Assembly: GCA_015272325.1 (NCBI GenBank)
Contig: JACYLU010000024.1
Span: 1 to 41,243 of the forward strand
Direction: 5' to 3'
DNA: 41,243 bases
From: Synechococcales cyanobacterium C42_A2020_086
GTDB lineage: Bacteria > Cyanobacteriota > Cyanobacteriia > Elainellales > Elainellaceae
The notes beneath the pieces are model-generated. The model made no database searches and was not told the origin of the DNA. It saw nothing but the letters and a program-made list of their open reading frames with translations. This document shows, in pieces, positions 34,601 to 41,243 of the stretch (position 1 is the first letter of the stretch; every line of letters starts with the position of its first letter). The translations under genes and the position numbers were made by a program.

Positions 34601-37600
34601 AACTCCGAACTCAAAAAGCGATGGACCGCCTAAAACGGGTCGCAATTCCCAAATCCCGGTCTACGGGACTGAAACACTTGAAAATCAATCACCGCTACAT
34701 CTTCCCATTGGTCGCAATTCCCAAATCCCGGTCTACGGGACTGAAACCTGCCAAACCGCTGCTCCTTACTGCCGCCAAATAGCGTCGCAATTCCCAAATC
34801 CCGGTCTACGGGACTGAAACGAGTCTTTGCCCCAGCTGACCGCCACGCAGGGGTTGGTCGCAATTCCCAAATCCCGGTCTACGGGACTGAAACCCAGGCT
34901 CAAAAGCTGGCGACAAACCCCAGCGTCAGGTCGCAATTCCCAAATCCCGGTCTACGGGACTGAAACGGTCAGTCCGGCGCTAGATTTAATCGACTGCACG
35001 TTGTGGTCGCAATTCCCAAATCCCGGTCTACGGGACTGAAACTCCGAACTCAAAAAGCGATGGACCGCCTAAAACGGCGTCGCAATTCCCAAATCCCGGT
35101 CTACGGGACTGAAACGTCCCCAATCTGGCAGTAGTACACGCTCTCCCTGAAGTCGCAATTCCCAAATCCCGGTCTACGGGACTGAAACCCCTAGAGAGCA
35201 GCTAAGACTCTCTGGACCTCGAATCGTCGCAATTCCCAAATCCCGGTCTACGGGACTGAAACCCTTCCTGGGGCTGCTAGGGGTCTCTCCTGCGATTTGT
35301 CGCAATTCCCAAATCCCGGTCTACGGGACTGAAACGCTTAGACACAACTTTCACTGAGCCTAAGCGAGTAGCAAAGTCGCAATTCCCAAATCCCGGTCTA
35401 CGGGACTGAAACACCGCAAACGATTATCGAGATTTTATTCAAGACTATATCGTCGCAATTCCCAAATCCCGGTCTACGGGACTGAAACGTTTCAACGCAT
35501 GAAGCCACAAAAATTACAAGAAAGTCGCAATTCCCAAATCCCGGTCTACGGGACTGAAACCCCTACAACTAACGACCGATTATCATCAAAGAGGATACGA
35601 GTCGCAATTCCCAAATCCCGGTCTACGGGACTGAAACACAATTAGCTCCGCTGAAGCCGAATCTTCTGGAGAAGGGTCGCAATTCCCAAATCCCGGTCTA
35701 CGGGACTGAAACTTTGAGTAAGGATAAGGCTCTCCAGGAATCATATGATTGTCGCAATTCCCAAATCCCGGTCTACGGGACTGAAACTTGCTGTTATAGG
35801 TCCAGCTCGCCGTCGTTTCTAGCGTCGCAATTCCCAAATCCCGGTCTACGGGACTGAAACAAATGTCCTCCAGGAATAATAGGAGCCGCTAAATCGAGTC
35901 GCAATTCCCAAATCCCGGTCTACGGGACTGAAACTGTTGTCTCATGCCGGGGATTTGGTTCAGCAGGGAGTCGCAATTCCCAAATCCCGGTCTACGGGAC
36001 TGAAACGCTTTGAGGCACGCCTCGCAAAAAAGGAGAATGCCGAGTCGCAATTCCCAAATCCCGGTCTACGGGACTGAAACGGATACACTTTACTGAAACT
36101 GCGTTTTACAGAGTCGGTCGCAATTCCCAAATCCCGGTCTACGGGACTGAAACCCTTTTTCCATCGCCGTGATGCTCTAGTTTTACCCTTGTCGCAATTC
36201 CCAAATCCCGGTCTACGGGACTGAAACTTTGTGCCCTTGAATTCTCCGAGGGTGCTGTCTAGTCGCAATTCCCAAATCCCGGTCTACGGGACTGAAACCC
36301 TAACATGCGATTTGGTTTGATTGGGGGAGCAACGTCGCAATTCCCAAATCCCGGTCTACGGGACTGAAACGAATACAGCGAGGATCGCCCGGTGCGGCGA
36401 ATCGGTTCGTCGCAATTCCCAAATCCCGGTCTACGGGACTGAAACTATGTTGACAATGGCAGATACGCTGATCAAACTGGCTGTCGCAATTCCCAAATCC
36501 CGGTCTACGGGACTGAAACTTGCCAAGGTTTTTCATAAATCTTGGCAACACTATGGTCGCAATTCCCAAATCCCGGTCTACGGGACTGAAACTCCCTGGT
36601 CAATAAGGTCTTGGGTTGTTAGAGGACAATAGTTGTCGCAATTCCCAAATCCCGGTCTACGGGACTGAAACACTCTAAATTTAGACTTAAACCTACCGAA
36701 AGCTTGGCGTCGCAATTCCCAAATCCCGGTCTACGGGACTGAAACGAACCAAAATCTCAGATTAAAGAGCGATTGAGTCGATGTCGCAATTCCCAAATCC
36801 CGGTCTACGGGACTGAAACGGCGTAAGACCGTCGTATGGTTTCAAAATGACCACTTGTCGCAATTCCCAAATCCCGGTCTACGGGACTGAAACTTTTTTA
36901 ATCATTTCTTCGAACACTTCCCCATTTCTCGTCGCAATTCCCAAATCCCGGTCTACGGGACTGAAACATCTTTGGCGATTTGCTGAATTTGATCGACTGT
37001 TAAGTCGCAATTCCCAAATCCCGGTCTACGGGACTGAAACCCCAAAATTAACGACGAGAAAAACCCTGATATCGCTGTCGCAATTCCCAAATCCCGGTCT
37101 ACGGGACTGAAACTCCGCTGTGGCTGTTCCCAATTTGCCAATGGCAAAAATAGTCGCAATTCCCAAATCCCGGTCTACGGGACTGAAACGTCAAAGATCC
37201 GCCTCCTTTACGGTTACAAGGCTATGTCGCAATTCCCAAATCCCGGTCTACGGGACTGAAACGAGGAACTCCGATCCTTGCTGCTGCCGATGGCACTGGT
37301 CGCAATTCCCAAATCCCGGTCTACGGGACTGAAACCTGACCTATCGTCGTAAGACGATGGAACTAATCAAGTCGCAATTCCCAAATCCCGGTCTACGGGA
37401 CTGAAACTGAAATCTACGGCTCCACCCGTTACCTCTGTAGATGTGAGTCGCAATTCCCAAATCCCGGTCTACGGGACTGAAACAAGACCAAAAACGACAG
37501 GCACTGACATTATTAGGTGAGTCGCAATTCCCAAATCCCGGTCTACGGGACTGAAACTTCCACAATGTCACCTATGGAGCAACATGGAACGGGTTGGTCG

Positions 37601-40600
37601 CAATTCCCAAATCCCGGTCTACGGGACTGAAACAGGAAGCCCTTCCTAAAACACCTGAGAATAAACCAGGTCGCAATTCCCAAATCCCGGTCTACGGGAC
37701 TGAAACTCCAATAAACATCTTTGAGATGTTTTCTGATGTCTTGTCGCAATTCCCAAATCCCGGTCTACGGGACTGAAACCTCTGTGCGACCTGCATATAG
37801 TCTGCAAAAGATCAAGTCGCAATTCCCAAATCCCGGTCTACGGGACTGAAACCCACACCCGGAATCACCCGGGGTTTCGGGGGACGGGGTGTCGCAATTC
37901 CCAAATCCCGGTCTACGGGACTGAAACTCGCGCGTTTCCGCTGGCGCACTGGACGACAAAGGGTCGCAATTCCCAAATCCCGGTCTACGGGACTGAAACC
38001 TGCACACTTATGCTTTGCTGCAATGTCTGAGATGAGTCGCAATTCCCAAATCCCGGTCTACGGGACTGAAACGGATCTAGCTACGAACTACGCTGGACGT
38101 GTTGACGCCACGGTCGCAATTCCCAAATCCCGGTCTACGGGACTGAAACGCCAATAACATTCCCCCTCCAAGCAACGCCCCTCCTCGTCGCAATTCCCAA
38201 ATCCCGGTCTACGGGACTGAAACTGGGATCGGAGAATCCACGGGCGATCAGAGAGATCGTGTCGCAATTCCCAAATCCCGGTCTACGGGACTGAAACCAT
38301 CTCAATCTCTTTGTGAGCATCCACCCCCAATTGAACGTCGCAATTCCCAAATCCCGGTCTACGGGACTGAAACCCTTTTTCTTAACAGGTTAGACGAGAA
38401 ATCCCCGCAGGAAGTCGCAATTCCCAAATCCCGGTCTACGGGACTAAAACATCCCGGAGCGGCGTTAAAGTCCACTGCACAGCGGGTCGCAATTCCCAAA
38501 TCCCGGTCTACGGGACTGAAACCTAGATGGTGAATGCCAAAAGGTATGCCAACCACAAGTCGCAATTCCCAAATCCCGGTCTACGGGACTGAAACTAGGT
38601 AGTGGTCCCGCTTACTACAAGAACATCACGGTGTCGCAATTCCCAAATCCCGGTCTACGGGACTGAAACTAGGCTTCTCAGATATTCCGGAGAATATGGA
38701 GAACTTGTCGCAATTCCCAAATCCCGGTCTACGGGACTGAAACTTGCCGGAAAAGCGTAGGCAAATAGTGCGAGAAAAGCGGTCGCAATTCCCAAATCCC
38801 GGTCTACGGGACTGAAACCCTGTAGGACAGCGCTATTCTACTCGCTCATTGATTGTCGCAATTCCCAAATCCCGGTCTACGGGACTGAAACCGATTCAAG
38901 GATCGGGGTTACAGGGGTGGGATGCACTAGTCGCAATTCCCAAATCCCGGTCTACGGGACTGAAACATGTTAGGAACCTCGCTTAATGACGATGCGAAAT
39001 TCGGGTCGCAATTCCCAAATCCCGGTCTACGGGACTGAAACACTTTGCAGATGATGAGCAGCGCATTGCTCGTTTCGGGTCGCAATTCCCAAATCCCGGT
39101 CTACGGGACTGAAACTGGAGCGCTCTCTCTACTCTAGCAGATGTTAGCTCGTCGCAATTCCCAAATCCCGGTCTACGGGACTGAAACTCGCAGCCGTGCC
39201 AACGGGGAGACAGAGGATACTTATCGGTCGCAATTCCCAAATCCCGGTCTACGGGACTGAAACTCGGGATCAGCTTAGTCTAGAGCGTCGAACTCGCAGG
39301 TCGCAATTCCCAAATCCCGGTCTACGGGACTGAAACCGAAATTAGGGCTTGCTACAAAGGTGAACCCGTTCAGTCGCAATTCCCAAATCCCGGTCTACGG
39401 GACTGAAACACAACGTTACTTGCATTAGCACTCTCTGTACTATTAGTCGCAATTCCCAAATCCCGGTCTACGGGACTGAAACGCAGTGCGTTTGTCATTA
39501 GCGTGACACCTCAGATCCAGGGTCGCAATTCCCAAATCCCGGTCTACGGGACTGAAACCCTTCTTGGTTCCTGGCACATCGTTATCCTGAAGGAGTCGCA
39601 ATTCCCAAATCCCGGTCTACGGGACTGAAACTCTTTCGCTGTAGCGTCACTTCCTCTTTGTGGCGCTCGTCGCAATTCCCAAATCCCGGTCTACGGGACT
39701 GAAACCTTCTCCTACTACTATTCATGTCGCCCACGCTACAGGTCGCAATTCCCAAATCCCGGTCTACGGGACTGAAACGATTCTGCACTACCCAGTCCAT
39801 TTGATCGAGTGAGTCGCAATTCCCAAATCCCGGTCTACGGGACTGAAACTCGTTGTGCGAGCACTTGATAACCAATGAGGAGTACTGTCGCAATTCCCAA
39901 ATCCCGGTCTACGGGACTGAAACCAGGACAATCATTGCTGCATAGGCAACAGCGGCAGATGTCGCAATTCCCAAATCCCGGTCTACGGGACTGAAACGAG
40001 ACGCCACATGCAATGCATGGTCCAAGTCTGCCGAGTCGCAATTCCCAAATCCCGGTCTACGGGACTGAAACAATGTAAACCGGCGAATGGGTCTCACGAA
40101 CCACCATCGTCGCAATTCCCAAATCCCGGTCTACGGGACTGAAACCAGCGTTAGTTACCCAGATCACTGACCAGCTTAGCGTCGCAATTCCCAAATCCCG
40201 GTCTACGGGACTGAAACTTGTAGCACCTTATACCTCTCGGTAACATATGGGCAGTCGCAATTCCCAAATCCCGGTCTACGGGACTGAAACCCGTTAAGAA
40301 ACGCACCGCTGAGATCTGCCTTGCTGAGGTCGCAATTCCCAAATCCCGGTCTACGGGACTGAAACCTTCTCCTACTACTATTCATGTCGCCCACGCTACA
40401 GGTCGCAATTCCCAAATCCCGGTCTACGGGACTGAAACGTGCCGGCAGGCCGGGCTGTCCTACTCTCGTGGCGGTCGCAATTCCCAAATCCCGGTCTACG
40501 GGACTGAAACAACGCTTTCAGAGCGGTAGCTCCCAAGCTGAGAAGCGTCGCAATTCCCAAATCCCGGTCTACGGGACTGAAACGTTCATTACGGCGGAAT

Positions 40601-41174
40601 TCGTTCGATTTCGTGCATCGGTCGCAATTCCCAAATCCCGGTCTACGGGACTGAAACTGTAACTGCGCTACCGTGCGAGCCCGTCCGTTGACGTGTCGCA
40701 ATTCCCAAATCCCGGTCTACGGGACTGAAACCTTGTAGATGGACGCGGCGTCCCAATCGCCTAGGGCGAGTCGCAATTCCCAAATCCCGGTCTACGGGAC
40801 TGAAACATTTCTGAGTCTGCAATCAAGTTTCCTGGTTTGCTGGGAGTCGCAATTCCCAAATCCCGGTCTACGGGACTGAAACTCTCCTACTCACTAGCAG
40901 GAGACGGGTTTAATATTGGTCGCAATTCCCAAATCCCGGTCTACGGGACTGAAACCAATCCTCTTAATTTCAAACATGCATCCTCACAAAGTCGCAATTC
41001 CCAAATCCCGGTCTACGGGACTGAAACTTTTCACTGATACACACCTTCAGAAGGATTGCTATAGTCGCAATTCCCAAATCCCGGTCTACGGGACTGAAAC
41101 GCTGAGAAATCTGCTGCAATTCTCGTTCACGTAGCACGTCGCAATTCCCAAATCCCGGTCTACGGGACTGAAAC
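31618..41174 (+). CRISPR. CRISPR array, 130 repeats of 37 bp and 129 spacers
   Basis: I counted 130 repeat starts by reading, first at 31618 and last at 41138. The repeat begins GTCGCAATTCCC and ends GGGACTGAAAC; its hairpin is TCCCG-GTCTA-CGGGA. Spacers are 34-42 bp, mostly 35-38. All repeats look identical except the one at 38414-38450, where ACTGAAAC reads ACTAAAAC. Orientation is plus: the leader and cas2 are on the left and the conserved GAAAC end is on the right. Four spacer pairs are duplicated (33940/39042, 39706/40366, 34604/35043, and 33719/34308 with one mismatch). Hand counting could be off by one or two. Confidence 0.98.
38414..38450 (+). repeat. Single variant CRISPR repeat
   Basis: This repeat differs from all others at one base near its 3' end (ACTAAAAC instead of ACTGAAAC). 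The change falls in the segment expected to form the 5' handle of the following crRNA (spacer 38451-38485). Confidence 0.85.
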
Positions 41175-41243
41175 AATAAGTCTGTTGATAAGAGCTGATT
41201 TGTGAAGTAAACCTTAAGCAGCAAGCCGTTTAATCATCAAGCG
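41175..41243. other. Sequence after the array
   Basis: The last repeat is followed by 69 bp of unrelated, AT-rich sequence with no further repeat at the expected spacing, so the array ends here. No gene is visible before the window ends. Confidence 0.6.

Noticed and set aside
36081-36116. Spacer containing ACTGAAACT, as if a repeat fragment had been captured
   Set aside because: Only nine bases match the repeat end, which is easily due to chance.
31618-41174. Many open frames of 60-190 codons through the array with repeated peptides such as RNSQIPVYGTET and FQSRRPGFGNCD
   Set aside because: They are translations of the stop-poor 37-bp repeat plus spacers, on both strands, with no ribosome sites. 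They are artefacts of the array.

Overview
The window comes from a cyanobacterial chromosome. It carries a Mg-protoporphyrin IX methyltransferase gene (chlM), a CrtISO-like carotenoid desaturase/isomerase and several small proteins of cyanobacterial type, and the HIP1 palindrome GCGATCGC recurs (for example at 9367, 18309, 21696 and 22728). I cannot name the species. The gene content fits a filamentous or unicellular Leptolyngbya-like lineage, but that is inference.

Positions 1-20400 are ordinary chromosomal housekeeping. They hold a MocR-type PLP-dependent regulator, a small conserved protein, a GNAT acetyltransferase overlapping a nucleoside deaminase, a probable tex/crtISO-like operon, a BrkB-family membrane protein, a membrane iron-sulfur protein fused to a cyclic-nucleotide-binding domain and divergent from chlM, two small membrane proteins, a large conserved membrane protein, an exported L,D-transpeptidase, acetyl-CoA synthetase and a small proline-rich exported protein. 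Genes sit on both strands in short transcription units.

Positions 20400-21160 are a junction zone of fragments: a short LuxR-type helix-turn-helix ORF whose start is built on antisense of a decayed HEPN/MNT toxin-antitoxin remnant, then about 470 bp with no recognisable gene.

Positions 21164-31399 are one long plus-strand operon encoding a type I CRISPR-Cas system. The order is a C-terminal fragment of a WYL regulator, cas3 (helicase with HD nuclease at the C-terminus), a 614-residue large subunit (cas8-like), MNT antitoxin, HEPN toxin, cas7 (DevR/Csa2-like), cas5, cas6, cas4, cas1 and cas2. The toxin-antitoxin pair is not a loose insertion: it sits between cas8 and cas7 with stop/start overlaps, so toxin, antitoxin and Cascade backbone should be translated together. 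The cas7 family and gene set point to an I-B/I-A-like variant, not the I-D type common in cyanobacteria. The C-terminal HD and the unusual large subunit are atypical.

Positions 31400-31617 are the array leader, with repeated and inverted copies of a GGTTTGCCAAA motif. Positions 31618-41174 are a very long CRISPR array: I count 130 repeats of 37 bp and 129 spacers of 34-42 bp, almost without repeat decay, with four pairs of duplicated spacers. The array ends about 70 bp before the end of the window.
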